64,000 bases of DNA from Agrypnia vestita (lineage: Eukaryota > Arthropoda > Insecta > Trichoptera > Phryganeidae): contig JADDOH010010099.1 of assembly GCA_016648135.1 (NCBI GenBank), positions 51,357 to 115,356 on the forward strand, in the 5' to 3' direction. The notes below the pieces were generated by a model. That model did no database searches. It was not told the DNA's origin and saw only the letters and a program-made list of their open reading frames with translations. Of this stretch, positions 22,162 through 33,579 are shown piece after piece. The first letter of the stretch is position 1. Each line of letters starts with the position of its first letter. A program made the translations under genes and the position numbers.

Positions 22162-23950
22162 TTAATTTAAAGACTATCGACAGGTCAGAATGACCCTAAT
22201 GGATAGTCATACAGTTAGGACAAGGTGATTAGTACAGTTACAGTTTACGATGATACATTGAAATAAAACGTTAATACTTTTTTTTTTTTTTTTTTTAATT
22301 TTATTTTAAAAAAAATAGAGATGTGAACACGGATACGAATACATTATACAATATAAGTATACTACAGTGAGTGATTATAAAATGAACGAAGTATACGGCC
22401 ATCAAATTTGGTTCCTAATGGAGAGAGTAAGAACAAGGATCCAGCCTGCCGACATGAGTTTTCTATTATTCTACTCATTTATCACCTTTAATTCTACAAA
22501 ATTAAAACATCATAAATAAGCCATACGAAGTTTGACGGAATCAGCAGCTGAGAATAATAAAAGGGATAAAGGAAATACCCTCTTTGTTCAGTGCTAAGTA
22601 CACCACATGTTTTTAGAGAAAAATCCAAAGGTGAATCCGAACACACAAGAATATACGTGTACATTGCACATACAAGACACTAAACACGTTATTTATTTTG
22701 TTCCATTTTCTCTATTTGCGTAGCGAATAGCGACGTTAGAGTCCCGTTTCTGGAATCCGCGCTAGACGTTACGTTTTCTATTTGGAAATGCGCATATTTT
22801 CTCCCCTTAAGACAGCCAGGGAGCGAGAAACGGAACTTTCTCGCGAACTTCGTCGCAAAAGTATTTTCCAATAACACTCGTACAATCATCGCATTCCTCG
22901 CACGAAGTGTATAGCAAATGTATCTGTATATAATATTAACGCAGAGTTTAATATTATCCAATATGTGGGTGGGCTATTTTGAAATACATATACTTACAGT
23001 GGATATTTTTTTATTCTATGCACAGTTAAGTACTTTGAAATATGCTGTTCTTTACGAGTATTTATAAAAAATACATATTATACTGTTAAGTGCCCAGCAA
23101 GGGAGAATGTAGCACAAATGAAGACTCGGTAGTTCGATGAAATTAGAAAAAAGTAGAATGCAAGTGAACAAAATAACAGATTCACGGAGACGTATCGAAG
23201 TCGAGCAGACTTTGAGGTCTTTCTCGCAGAAGTGTCGAATACGATCTGATCTCAGAAGCGTCCCAATTTTGATTATATGAGCACACACGCAACGCGTGTG
23301 GCAAAGGAGTTCAAAAACCTACCCCCCAGTCAATATTAGGTAGCCAAAGTGCAAGCTGCGATTTCAACACGTGATCGTTCATAAAAATAGCATCACTTAT
23401 GAAATGGGTTGAAGAAACTGAAATAAAAACATACCCTTTGGGGTAAACAGCAGAGGGGGTCGTTCCCAGGCATCCATTTAACAAATACCTATCTTTAAAA
23501 ATCTAGATCAATTGATGGATCCTTGAAATCGTGGGAGACTTGAGACCGCGGGAGGTCAGTAGGTACATAACAATACTATAAAAATTAATGTTTTTTAAAA
23601 ACCACGCTTAGGTATATTTAAATATAATTATAAGTAAGAAATAAATTTTCTGACAAAAATATTCTGCATCACTTTTTTATAACATTGATATTGATTACAT
23701 AATTCTGTTGTTGCTGAAGAAAAAGCGCCCAAGCTTTTATTTTGGGAGTGAGGAAAAATTTTTTTGGTCGAAAATTATTTTTTTACTTTTAAATACATTC
23801 AAATATAGACGTGTTTTTTCATATACTTTTTTCACGTAATATTCTTCTTTCTAGTTTTAATAGTACCCAGCGGCTTAAGAAGGTAGTCTTTTTAGACTTG
23901 ATAGATTAATTAATTAATTTGTGAATTAATATTTTTATTTGTCAAATCAA
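21835..23950. other. AT-rich with simple repeats; possible antisense LINE 3' UTR
   Basis: Contains (TA)n plus poly-T tracts at 22112-22163 and 22279-22296. Sequence flanked by long T runs could be an antisense poly(A)-tailed 3' UTR, but I see no linked coding motif. A GC-richer patch at 22700-22880 and one at 23150-23310 have antisense open frames (22689-22961, 23052-23288) without recognisable motifs. Confidence 0.35.
22112..22163. repeat. (TA)n followed by poly-T
   Basis: About 16 TA dinucleotides run directly into 20 T residues. Confidence 0.95.
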
Positions 23951-23953
23951 CAT

Positions 23954-24060
23954 TAAACTATGCTAAACGCCTGTGCTATAAAAATATAATTAATTCACTT
24001 CTTACTTTATCTGCATAAACCGAATCCTTGACTTCAGTATCACTAGGCGAGTATTTAGAG
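23954..24060 (-). repeat. SINE family A, decayed copy
   Basis: The reverse strand gives tactcgcctagtgatactga, a decayed B box (GGATTCGGTTT), and the TATAGCACAGGCGTTTAGCA body. This is the most diverged family A member here. Confidence 0.55.
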
Positions 24061-24064
24061 AATT

Positions 24065-24785
24065 TCTTTTAAAGGGTTTTATTTAATTTCAACAATACAT
24101 ATTCAAAGATAAATTCTCTATTTACTCAGCTATCGCTAAAAAAATTATTACACAAATACGATGAATATCTTATTTAAATATTAAGTAGGTACTAAACGAC
24201 AAAGTCTTCTTTTAAAGCCTGAAGCTAATTCAATAAATTTTATTGACGTTGTAAAATAAACAATATTACAACGATCACACCATTTTACAAAGCAAATAAT
24301 AATTCAAAGGCAATCGAAGTTCAATAATTGGCTCCTGGTATTTCCAGATTTATTGGAACACTGATATTCCAGAAATGAAACAATAATTATTGTAGCAAGC
24401 ATTTGGCAAATTTGACAACTTTCAGGCTCGGTGATTAGTAGAAATTAATTGAATAGTTCAATGGACGCTAAGTGGAAAATGTAAATTTGTAAAACCATTA
24501 TAAATATAGATTTTAAAAGAAAAATGTAAATTAATATTAATTACATCGGTACACTAAAAAATATCATTAGTATGTATTTTAGCAAAAATGTATAATTGTT
24601 TGTGAAATATTTTATATAATGAAGGGTTTTTTATCATGTTGGTCAAAAGCTGAGGCTGGAATATTACACCAACTCTCTAATGCACGTAGCGTCGCGATCA
24701 TGGAGGTCTGGAGCCCTAATTACAGAATGGCATCGGATGCAGAATAGTAACATATATGTTTCCATAGCCTTAACGAGCTGTAAAA
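24065..24785. other. AT-rich, nothing recognised
   Basis: No coding frame or repeat is assigned. A GC-richer stretch at about 24640-24740 precedes the foldback element. Confidence 0.4.
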
Positions 24786-24788
24786 AAA

Positions 24789-25020
24789 CAAGAAACTAGC
24801 TATAACCCGTCAAAAATGATTTTACATGCCGGTTTCAAAAGAATTAGTTTGTTCTTATTTATAGCTGACGTCCATGAAACAGTAATAATGACTTTTATGT
24901 TTTCATCAAAGTCGTTATAACTATTTCATAGGCGTCAGCTATAAATAAGTAAAAATTTATTCTTTAGAAAGCGGCATGTAAAAGTAGCATCATTTTTGAC
25001 GGGTTATAGCTAGTTTCTTG
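24789..25020. mobile_element. Foldback MITE, 232 bp
   Basis: The ends CAAGAAACTAGCTATAACCC and its exact inverse (24789 and 25020) continue inward as GTCAAAAATGAT...TTTACATGCCG, with a 6-bp indel between arms. An inner pair (ttatttatagctgacg / cgtcagctataaataag) makes nearly the whole element a hairpin. A diverged single arm occurs at 705-767, so this is a dispersed family. No transposase is encoded and the superfamily is unknown. A target-site duplication is not clear. Confidence 0.8.
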
Positions 25021-25056
25021 TTATAATATAGTCCGTTGTGGGAGTTGAAGTTCAGT

Positions 25057-25322
25057 ATGGGAGTTGAACCATGGGCAGCAAACTACCTATCCGTGGACCA
25101 CCAAATATATACTATTAATATATACTAGAGCTTAACGAAGACGTTATGCTTAACGAAACTATAATTTTTAATTAATGCAGTTAATGGTACTATTTTACTT
25201 TGGGGATTGTGCTGGGCGGAACATGAAATTGTTCGCATCTTCGTTAAGCTCTAGTATATATTTAAAGTATATATTTGGCGGTTCACGGATAGGTAGTTTG
25301 CTGCCCGGGGTTCAATTCTCAT
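25057..25322. mobile_element. Foldback made of two inverted SINE-C heads
   Basis: The arms (about 25057-25143 and 25236-25322) are inverted copies, about 90% alike, running atgggagttgaacc, gggcagcaaactacctatcc, gtggaccaccaaatatata, agagcttaacgaaga. Each arm contains, on its inward-reading strand, a tRNA-like A box (ggataggtagtttg) and B box (ggggttcaattctc). The right arm is followed directly by the family C body with (GACA)n (25340-25450). So one tRNA-like SINE head has been duplicated in inverse orientation, with about 90 bp of other sequence between. Confidence 0.7.
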
Positions 25323-25450
25323 ATTTGATCGATTAATTTGTTTTTTGGCTGTAAATTCGATCGAAATTATGGACGTTACACAATATTACGGACGGGCGGA
25401 TAGACAGACAGACAGACAAACGGACAGGTGCATAGACAACGAAAGTATTA
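25273..25450 (+). repeat. SINE family C copy with (GACA)n
   Basis: The head begins at the A box about 25280 with the B box GGGGTTCAATTCTC at 25307. The body TTCGATCGAAATTATGGACG, TTACACAATATTACGGAC, GGATAGACAGACAGACAGAC and CAACGAAAGTATTATG matches the 11898-12071 copy in order. Together with the inverted head it forms a composite unit. Confidence 0.65.
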
Positions 25451-25454
25451 TGAT

Positions 25455-26480
25455 TGAAGCATTTCCTATACACATAAATTATTTTATGATGATTGTTTTT
25501 AGCTATTTTTATTATTTCAGAATTTTATTGCTATTATTATTTAAGAACTTTTAAATTGCTTATGTGTGAATATGTGTATTCATTGTCGTATTTTTATGGT
25601 ATGTATTATTATTTTAAATGGTTATTAGGTTTTTTTATATTTGTAAACCTGAAAATAAGGAGGTTAAAACAGGAGTACAAAAATTTTATTATGGAAACTA
25701 AATGACTAGATGGAATGCAATATGTTCATCAATATGAAATCATGTATTAGCCCACACAACATTATGTGTGGAACTAAATAATTAATATAAATAAATAATA
25801 TTTTCCATCTACATACCTACGTACCTATATATATTATGTTTCACTATAATGTAACTTATAATTTATATGGCGGGCCATGTCTTGCACTTACTTTCTGGTT
25901 ACGCTGGAATAAACATTGTTATAATTATTATTATTATCATTATTATGATGATTTTTATTATAATTATTATTTATGGCAGCCCTTGTATTCCCTGGTCGCT
26001 CTACTGGGAGTTTTGAGATCAATTTTCGACGAGGTAATAATCATTTCTAATTTTTCGACCGGGCCTGGGTCATTGATTAGTCTGAACATTGTTGTGGTGT
26101 TGTTTTCTTCACTTATAAGGCCTTGTGTGGTATCGATTTTTAATTAAGTTAAATTAAAAATACATAATTTCATAGAAAAAATTGTCGATTTTTGTTAAAT
26201 AATTAATTCATTTTAATAATTTTAAAAGTAAAAAAACACAATTAATTTTATTTAATTTCAACATTGTAAAATAATATTTTACAATTTATGTTATTTTTGG
26301 GGATAAAGAAAATATAATTACAATTAAGAATTCATAGAAATAACAAAAAAAACCTAGGTATTCTGAGAAAATATTCTTCAATAAATTTACGCTCCATAAT
26401 ATTTCCCTAACTCGAGAATAAATAATAAAATTTTGCTTTGAAATATAAAATTATAAATGAAGGTTAACAAAACATTCAAG
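25455..26480. other. AT-rich, nothing recognised
   Basis: ATT-type simple sequence (25915-25975) and AT-rich DNA. Open frames at 25493-25705 and 25836-26147 are low complexity. Confidence 0.45.
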
Positions 26481-26499
26481 AGGTTCTAGCTTATTCTCT

Positions 26500-26901
26500 A
26501 TATCTTTAAAGTTCAAAACTGAGTAGCGGAGTGTGCCGGTGAGTCTAGAAGGTTCCAGAAAGTTCTAGAAACTTCAGGAAGGAGAAACGAGAAGCTTTCA
26601 GAAAGATCTATAATGTTCCAAACTGAATGGCGGAGTGTATTAGTAAGCCTAGAGGTTCCAGAAAAATTATAATGTTGTCGATTATGAATAAATAAGCAAG
26701 ACGTCAGCATTAAACGCCGAAGCAAAACGCCCCAACTTATTGTTGAAAAACAGTGCAGCTACGGTGTGCTAAAATATCAGCTGATATTTTACGGTCCAAC
26801 AAGGCAATTCACAGGTGCCGAAACCAACTAAAAAGAGACATGAACGTAATTCTATGCTCACCGAATTATGGTCCCGGGCGAAGCCGGGCCAACCAGCTAG
26901 T
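26500..26901 (+). mobile_element. Non-autonomous Helitron 3' part carrying heat-shock elements
   Basis: The 3' end is GGTCCCGG-gcgaa-GCCGGGCC (a strong hairpin), then AACCAGCTAGT followed by T: the CTAGT-3' plus hairpin plus A/T insertion rule of Helitrons. The 5' end was not found, so the start is approximate. Inside, two related units (26513-26575 and 26617-26672) each contain gag/at-tggcggagtgt followed by tctagaggttccagaaa-type sequence. No protein-coding capacity is seen. Confidence 0.65.
26548..26580. promoter_or_regulatory. Seven-unit heat-shock element
   Basis: GAA gg TTC ca GAA ag TTC ta GAA ac TTC ag GAA: seven consecutive, correctly alternating nGAAn pentamers with no mismatch in the core triplets. 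Heat shock factor trimers bind three such units, so this can hold at least two trimers. A further TTCcaGAA pair lies at 26655-26662 in the second, related unit. Confidence 0.85.
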
Positions 26902-26904
26902 TAT

Positions 26905-27735
26905 AATATAATTAATAATATTGAAATGATTGACTGCATGACATGTGTAAGGACAAACACAAAATAAATATTTTTGAGTAACGCCAACATTTTTTACGGA
27001 CACAATAACGAGATTTCGTTCCTAGAGGGATCATCATTAGTTAAAATATTTCACTGAGACGAAGCTATTATATGGAAAAGTATGTATGGAAGTTTTCTTT
27101 GGCATTTACATGACTTAACTTTATCAGGCTGGCTTTAGTGATCACTTTACACAGTGCGACATTCACAATTCCACCCGTGATCGACCACATATCATTAAAA
27201 ATTCTGCCATGTCATGTAAAGGTTGCATACATTGAGCATAATTATGTACATCAGATTTCAGACAGTTACCTATCTGTAGCTAGCAGAGCGACACAAACCA
27301 GCGAATAAGCATTTAAAGAAGATTTATTATTATTTATTAGTATTTTACGCGGAGACGATTCTCAACTGCGAATAACTAAATTAAGTGTGAATATAAAGAA
27401 CGGTGCTCCGATAAAATCCATGTCCAGTGACATTGTAAATATATATATTCAATTTTTAAAAATAATTATTAATTTCAAATGTTTCATTTGCCTACGATAT
27501 CTTGAAAAATCTCAATTTAACATCAAATAAAATTTAAAAAAAGCATCGAAAAAACAACTTAATACCTAATAGTAAGAAAGATCTAGACCCGGTTTTGCAA
27601 AAGGTAGGAAGATTTGCAGGAATTCAGTTTCTATCACAAATAATCAGCACCATCAGATGTAGCCGACTAGCTTCGATAGTACATGTGTATCGGGCAAGAA
27701 GTGACACAGCCATTAATTAAAATACGCACGAAGCT
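26905..27735. other. Unassigned; contains a hammerhead-like motif
   Basis: The reverse strand at 27008-27040 gives CTAATGATGATCC, loop, GGAACGAAATC, an eroded version of the motif at 1441 and 12160. No other feature is recognised. Confidence 0.35.
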
Positions 27736-27739
27736 AAAC

Positions 27740-27950
27740 CATCAGGAAAAACATCGTTGAGCAGACCCAGACAGCTACTCGTGGATAAAGCGTTGGCTGA
27801 TCCAGAGAAGCTAGGAGAGAAGGAGGGATGGAAGCAGAAGGCAATGGGATCAGAAGAAGTGGAAAGTCATCATCCAGGAGGCTATTGCTCTGGGCTATAC
27901 TCCTTCAAAGAGTTATTCGGCCGTCAGAAGTAAGTCAGTAAGTTAAAGTA
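27740..27950 (+). pseudogene. LINE ORF C-terminal fragment, probable
   Basis: The plus strand reads in pieces as SLSRPRQLLVDKALADPEKL, WKQKA, then KWKVIIQEAIALGYTPS before stops. The order (x)RPRx-W-DxVxxDL, W-x-x-x-A-x-D-R-x-x-W-x-x-x-I-xEA is the RTE-like C-terminus, here with frameshifts and poor residue conservation. It is GC-richer than both flanks. A diverged RTE-type tail fits best, with modest support. Confidence 0.4.
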
Positions 27951-27954
27951 ATAA

Positions 27955-29065
27955 AATTAATGTGATTATTAATACGTATGAACATGTACCAAGTTTTTAA
28001 AGTACATTAACATCGGGAAATTATTTATAAGAAATAAATTTTATCTCTATTTTCCCATAATTTTCAGGTTATAAATAAAAAATGATATGAGCTTGTTTTA
28101 ACCGAAAGCCAAAATATAACGTATACCATCATACCCTGGTAATTTATAGACTTCTTACATAACGTATGGTACATAAAATTTATGACTTGTACGTGTGGCT
28201 GCGTTCATACAGTTTTCTTTTAAAATATTGTTTTTCCAATCACGTCCCAAGAATCAAAGATAATATGTTCGATAAACGATTTCCGAACGTGAGTTCAGAA
28301 TATTTTACTTACTTTATTTTCCCTGTTTAATCTTTTAATTTTATATATCAAAGGCACGGTTCTACCTTTTTGCAAATGGCATTCTAATTAGCGTGCGTTG
28401 TCATAATTCAGAAAAAACTTGAAATGTTTCCGATATCTTGAAAAATATTAAATTTTGTAAAAAATATACTTTATATTATACTGTTTATTCATAAAGAAGT
28501 ATTATCCGTATAAAATTCTTAAGCGAAGTCCAAATACATAATTTAATATTAAATGGTAATTAATAACATCCATAAAACAATATAATTTCGTAAGTTTCGG
28601 TAAGTTGATGTATGTAGGTAAAACGACCCTATGAAATTCCACCTCTCTATTCAGATTTTAGTTTTTGGGAAGTTGATGTAGATAAAACTACTCGAATTCT
28701 GTAGTACAACAATTACTTCATGTAGTTTATTAAAGTAGACAAAATGTGTAATGCTTCGGTACCTAGCACAAATTTAGCACACACTTTTTAGTCTTCAAGC
28801 TGGTGAACGTGTGCATGTTTTAGTCTTCATTTTGAAATGTTGCTTTTCTCTTCGCTGGTACAGACCTGTGATTGAAATATAAATATTCAATTGTAGACGT
28901 AAAATAAATATTTTTGTATTAAATTGAAAAAAATATTAAAAATAAAATAGCCTTAAAACGGAATATATTGTACACCAGCTGAAGTTCGTACCCGGAGTTG
29001 CACGAGTTAAGGATTAAGTTGAAAATAGGTTTGTGGAGAGAAACAAAGGTTCGACTCGAACGGTA
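27955..29065. other. AT-rich, nothing recognised
   Basis: No gene, RNA or repeat assigned. The last 100 bases before the minisatellite (28975-29065) are GC-richer. Confidence 0.4.
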
Positions 29066-29070
29066 GGTAT

Positions 29071-29470
29071 AGATTTGCATCGAAAATATAATATCGGGGA
29101 GGGGAAGAGGTAAAATAATAGGGGGTAAATGTCGCCTTTGTTACCCGCCGAGTCATAAAGAATAAGTTTACAAATGTTGAGTTCGATCAGTCAAACAGAA
29201 CAGATTTGCATCGAAAATATATCGGAGGGAGGGGAAGAGGTAAAAGAATAGGGGGAAATGTCGCCTTTGTCCTAAAGGATTAGATTCCAAATTTTGAGTC
29301 CAATCGGTCAAACAGTACAGATTTTTATAAAAATATAAACGGGGGAGCGGAAGGGGTCAAATAATAGGGGGGGAATGTCGCCTATGTTACCCGCCCGGTC
29401 TTAAAGCATAAGTATGCAAAATTTGAATGGAATCGGACAAACAGTGTAGATTTGTATAGAGAACAGACAG
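29071..29470. repeat. Three-unit minisatellite, about 117-131 bp, with (GACA)n flank
   Basis: Units start agattt at 29071, 29202, 29319 and a partial unit at 29448. Each holds cgaaaatat, aggggaagaggtaaaa, aatagggg, aatgtcgcctttgt and a gagt-caatcggtcaaacag end. The array is followed at 29465-29500 by cagacagaccaacagacaga, and the pentadecamer aggtatagatttg brackets it at 29066 and 29508. The unit end (ttgagtccaatcggtcaaac) resembles the ttcagctcgattgga motif elsewhere in the window. Confidence 0.8.
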
Positions 29471-29529
29471 ACCAACAGACAGACAGACAAACAAACAACG
29501 AGTTTTATAGGTATAGATTTGTTGATTTT

Positions 29530-30235
29530 TCGTGAGTTTTGTATTATGAATAAATCACTAGAACTACTTATTTCAATAATCGTTCAAATATATTCATAAA
29601 AACATTACACCTTTTTTTTTTATTTGATGTCATGTGACAGAATAAGGCCTTATTCACATTATGCCTGTAATAGAAATCTTCAGATTTTTACGACAAAATG
29701 TTTGGTTTTTATTTATGATTTGTTTTAGATTTTTTCATATTTTCTTTTCGACTTATTTTGCTGCTTACGTAATAAGAATTTTTGAATTAAATACCTGAGA
29801 TGTAAATGCACATAAAATAAGTATTGTTAATATTTATTTTCTTTATTTTGGGGTGAGTAATTGTTAATTTCATGGAAAGTGCTTATTAAATCAAATAGAA
29901 AATCGATATGTCGAAATATTGAAACGATATGAAACGAAAAAATCGATATGTCGAAAAACGCATCAATGCGATGTAAGTGTTTAAGTAAAATTTTTAATAA
30001 ATTGTTACCTTTATAATTGTATCATCAAAACACTATGAATGACTTATTTAACCAATGTCTCAGTACTGAGGGTGTAAAAACGACGGTTTGGATTATCAGT
30101 CGTATATGCATGATTTAAAATTTTAATAATAGTTTAATGTTAAAGAATGACTCAAAATTATATTTATTCATTTTCACAGGAGATACATTACAATGATTTT
30201 TATAAAAAAATTATACCCATATTATTTATTATATT
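29530..30235. other. AT-rich, nothing recognised
   Basis: A tandem pair of aaaatcgatatgtcgaaa occurs at 29902-29957. Otherwise there is no assignable feature. Confidence 0.4.
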
Positions 30236-30239
30236 TTAA

Positions 30240-30960
30240 ACATTCCATTGTGCTCCTCATAAAATGAGCCAATAGCCTGAGTTTATGGGAGCAGTATTTT
30301 AAAGTCAAATTAGTTAACATAATCAATTTATAAGTAGTACATTTTATTGTACAGAAACCATTTGAAATATGCAGACAATGTTACAATACATCGCTCTCCA
30401 AATTCAAGGATTTGACTTTCTTCTTAAACTCCTCATATTTTGAACGGTTTTTTTCTTGAAATTTGTTTTACGAAAGCAAAGTATTGTACCATTTAACTTC
30501 CAAGTATGTAACCTAACATTGTGCCATGGTAATTCTAATAGTTGGTATTTTATTTGCCCCTTTATTCTTTATCTATTACTTATACCGTCTAAATCTAAGG
30601 GGTGGGATTTATTTATGAAATAATCTTTATAAGTTTGTCATAGAGTGTTATTTTCGTACTATTTTAAAGATGGTTCTTTAAAATCTTAAAATAAATTTAC
30701 AGTAGAAAAGTCACAAGGTTTTTCAAAAATGGTCTTAACGATGATTTTTTGTATTATAATTAATGGCTGTAGGGTGAACTTATAAGCCCCTTATAAATAT
30801 AATATCTTATTGATTCTTAAATTTTTTGTCCACAAAGTATTACATAGTGTTCTACAATATATGCTAGACGCTGGCGCTTTATACAAATAATACATTATAT
30901 TCGTACTAAGTTGCTTCAAAAGTAGTTAACAGGCTGGGATATTTTATAAGCTGAGTAATC
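30240..30960 (-). pseudogene. LINE reverse-transcriptase tail and 3' UTR, decayed
   Basis: Read from 30960 down on the minus strand, in several frames: AYKFTLQPLIIIQKIIVKTI, KPCDFSTVNLF, later MAQC and VKWYNTLL, then YEEFKKKVKSLNLE reconstructed across frameshifts. WGGAYKxxLxPLxxxQKxxxK, KxxYxYxTxxLF and a final FKKxVKxxL are the order of the jockey/CR1-group C-terminus. A 3' UTR follows with an internal inverted pair (ctcccataaactcagg, tttatgaggag). Stops are frequent. Confidence 0.55.
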
Positions 30961-30964
30961 CCCA

Positions 30965-31715
30965 AAGAAAATAAAACCCTGAATATGTGGAGCTTGTGTT
31001 AAAAGCAGTATAAGCTTCAAAGAATTTTTTTGGGGATCCTGATATAATTCTTAACTTTAATCATGTTGATATTAGAGAAAAATAAAATATTAAAATAGGT
31101 TACTTGAAAAAAATATATAAATTGAAATATTGTCGAATAACAAAAAACCCCCAGATAAATACAGACTACGTCTCATAAATTGTGTCAAAGGTTGAACAAA
31201 ATATTTACAAATCATGATCATAATACATAGAAATAATAAAAATACTTATCCGAGAAATTTCACAATTGTTTATTTTTAAATAATAATATTTCAAAAGCGA
31301 TTTTTGACAGATCACTCACCAATATTTTTGTATTAAGTTAAATGAAGTTATTTTAAATAAATGTTTAAATCGAACAATTTATGTTTTTTTAAATAGAAAA
31401 TTTATATGAGTCTTAAAAATGAATTATGTATATTAATCAGGTCTATTCTCATTGGTATGCGCTTTCAAAATAATTATGTTTGGACCGCTATTATGCAATG
31501 CAGTACAGTTTTGAATTGACAGTGGAATGAGAATTCCAATAAACTGCATTAGAGAGTGGTCCGTGATATCTGTGACGGTTGAGAAATGTCATAATGGAAT
31601 ACCGAATGAAATTAAATCCAAATTAAATGATGAAGAAAAACAGATTGTCACAGGATTGTGATGGTGGAGGACACTTCAAGTTAATTTTTCTTCTTTTATT
31701 AATTTCTTATTTTCT
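30965..31715. other. AT-rich, nothing recognised
   Basis: No coding frame or repeat assigned. Confidence 0.4.
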
Positions 31716-31718
31716 TTT

Positions 31719-31880
31719 ATTTACGCTTCAACATGCCAATAGTTCAATTAACAGAATCAAAACACATCACAAAACACCCAGGCTTGAATAAATCACATAG
31801 ACTAATTGATGACCTCACCGAACCCGGAACCCTCGGTGTGAGAAGCCAGTGTTATACTCACTGGGCTACAAGGGCTGTCA
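31719..31880 (-). repeat. SINE family B, copy 1 (tRNA-derived)
   Basis: Reverse strand: AGCCCTTGTAGCCCAGTGAG, TATAACACTGGCTTCTCACA, CCGAGGGTTCCGGGTTCGGT, then a body CTATGTGATTTATTCAAGCC, TGGGTGTTTTGTGATGTG. Copy 2 at 59205-59372 is the same in order and mostly in sequence. The A box (TAGCCCAGTGAG) and B box (GGGTTCGGT) identify a Pol III tRNA-derived SINE. Confidence 0.75.
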
Positions 31881-31929
31881 AAATTTGACAAACTATAAAA
31901 AATATTAATTTTTATCACTTGATTCGAAT

Positions 31930-32150
31930 TCGCACTATCATTCGTCTATAGAACACCGCTTACTCGTCTTGAAATAGTCGCACATATTTCGGAATACTCG
32001 TTAGGTACTCGCTGGTATATCGTTGGTATTTCGCTAATGTCAAAATTAGACGATTTTTCCGCGCGCGCTTTCTGCGTAATTTATAAAAATTCAAGAAATT
32101 TTCCTCTTCTCTAGAAACACTGTTGGCGTATTTTAATGAATATGTTTTCA
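31930..32150. repeat. Dispersed repeat D, diverged copy
   Basis: cactatcattcgtctatag, aacaccgc and later ctctagaaacactgtt parallel the start and TTCTAGAA-containing parts of the copy at 46355-46640. CpG content is raised. Similarity is patchy and the membership is tentative. Confidence 0.35.
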
Positions 32151-32154
32151 TCGA

Positions 32155-33575
32155 AAATAATTTAATTAATTCTTAATTCAATAGAATTTTTGAAAGACTG
32201 AAATTATGTGTAGTTCATATTGTTTAAGACTCCGGTGACAATAATTTAATAGAATAAACATAAATACATTTTTTAAATTTGGTAGAAATCAGTTTGTTTT
32301 ACACACATCTGCTAATTTCTTCAGCCCAAGTGTACAAATATTAAATTAAAGGCAATATTTTCATTGTCATCACGCGTGTCTAGACATTTCTTATGTTAAC
32401 TTTACTCGCACTCAAATACGTAACTTTTTTGTGCTGTATAATAATAATCACCTACTATTAAAATCCAATTATCCTGGAATAGGGGGGATTGTTGACCATA
32501 ATACTGTCACAAGCCACTTAAAAAATATAATTTTTATCTGTTTTTGATGTTTATAGCGTTAACTTTGTGGTTGAATGTAATTTTAATATACTAAAATCTT
32601 TGTTTAAACAAACCACTTGGAGTAACATTACGTCTACCACTACGATACCACTGTATCTTCACCAGGACGGACGCATATTAATTTATTATCAGTTAATTAT
32701 TTTGGTAAACGAGTGTTTGAAAGGGGCTGTGGCGATAGTTATGATGGGGTACGGGAAATTGACAAATAGACATCAAAAGTAATATATCAAGCTACAGGTA
32801 ATTCGTAAAATTTAACTGGTAGTACCATAGAAAAGTGTTTTGTGGGTAGTATCAAACAGCACAGTAAAAAAAATAATTAAAACTGATTAAAAAATTAGTG
32901 ATCATTCTGAGTTACAAACAAAATATATATTGCAAAATAACAAATTGTTACACAATACTGATATAATTTTTAGTGGAAAATATTTTAGGGGTTTTTACAC
33001 CATTTTATAAAAAACACATCGAAAACACTCGCTTTCTATTCACAATTACCTTCATTTCTCGTGGCTAAAAAAGTCTTTATTTGGATACCTTTAAAAGTTT
33101 TCCGTAGTTAACATCCGCATTAAATAGTCATAAAAATACGTAAAAACACACACGAACCGGAGTCAGATACACCATTATTCCCCGTAATAGCCAAAGTCAC
33201 TTTATTTAATATTATACACCTGTTCTTTCGGGGTCGCTTTACACAAAGTTTGGATATTAAAGTAATATAATGGTACAATTTGAAAATAACTTGGGAGCTA
33301 AGATGGATCACATGTAAATGGATGTTAGGTACACACTAATCATCAATAATTTTATTTTTTTACTTTTATATTTTTCTGCGACATTAATTTTTTGGTACAC
33401 TTAACAAGGGGTGTGAATCTTTTTCTTTTTGATCACATTTATTAAATGATTATTTTATTTTGTCCATACCATTATGCAGCTTTTTTATTTAAGTAAAATA
33501 TAAGGCATTGTATAAAAATTAATATTTAACATTATACATCTAAGTCTTATTTTTTTACTATATTCCATATTTAAT
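32155..33575. other. AT-rich, no recognised gene
   Basis: The frame at 32567-32782 (71 codons) lies in a slightly GC-richer patch but shows no domain. Nothing else is supported. Confidence 0.35.
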
Positions 33576-33579
33576 TAAA

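Noticed and set aside
22112..22296. Poly-T tracts as Pol III terminators or a LINE tail
   Set aside because: No upstream Pol III boxes or reverse-transcriptase motifs could be tied to them.
29071..29470. Spaced repeats that could suggest a CRISPR array
   Set aside because: Units are over 110 bp, contiguous and imperfect, in a eukaryotic genome; it is a minisatellite.
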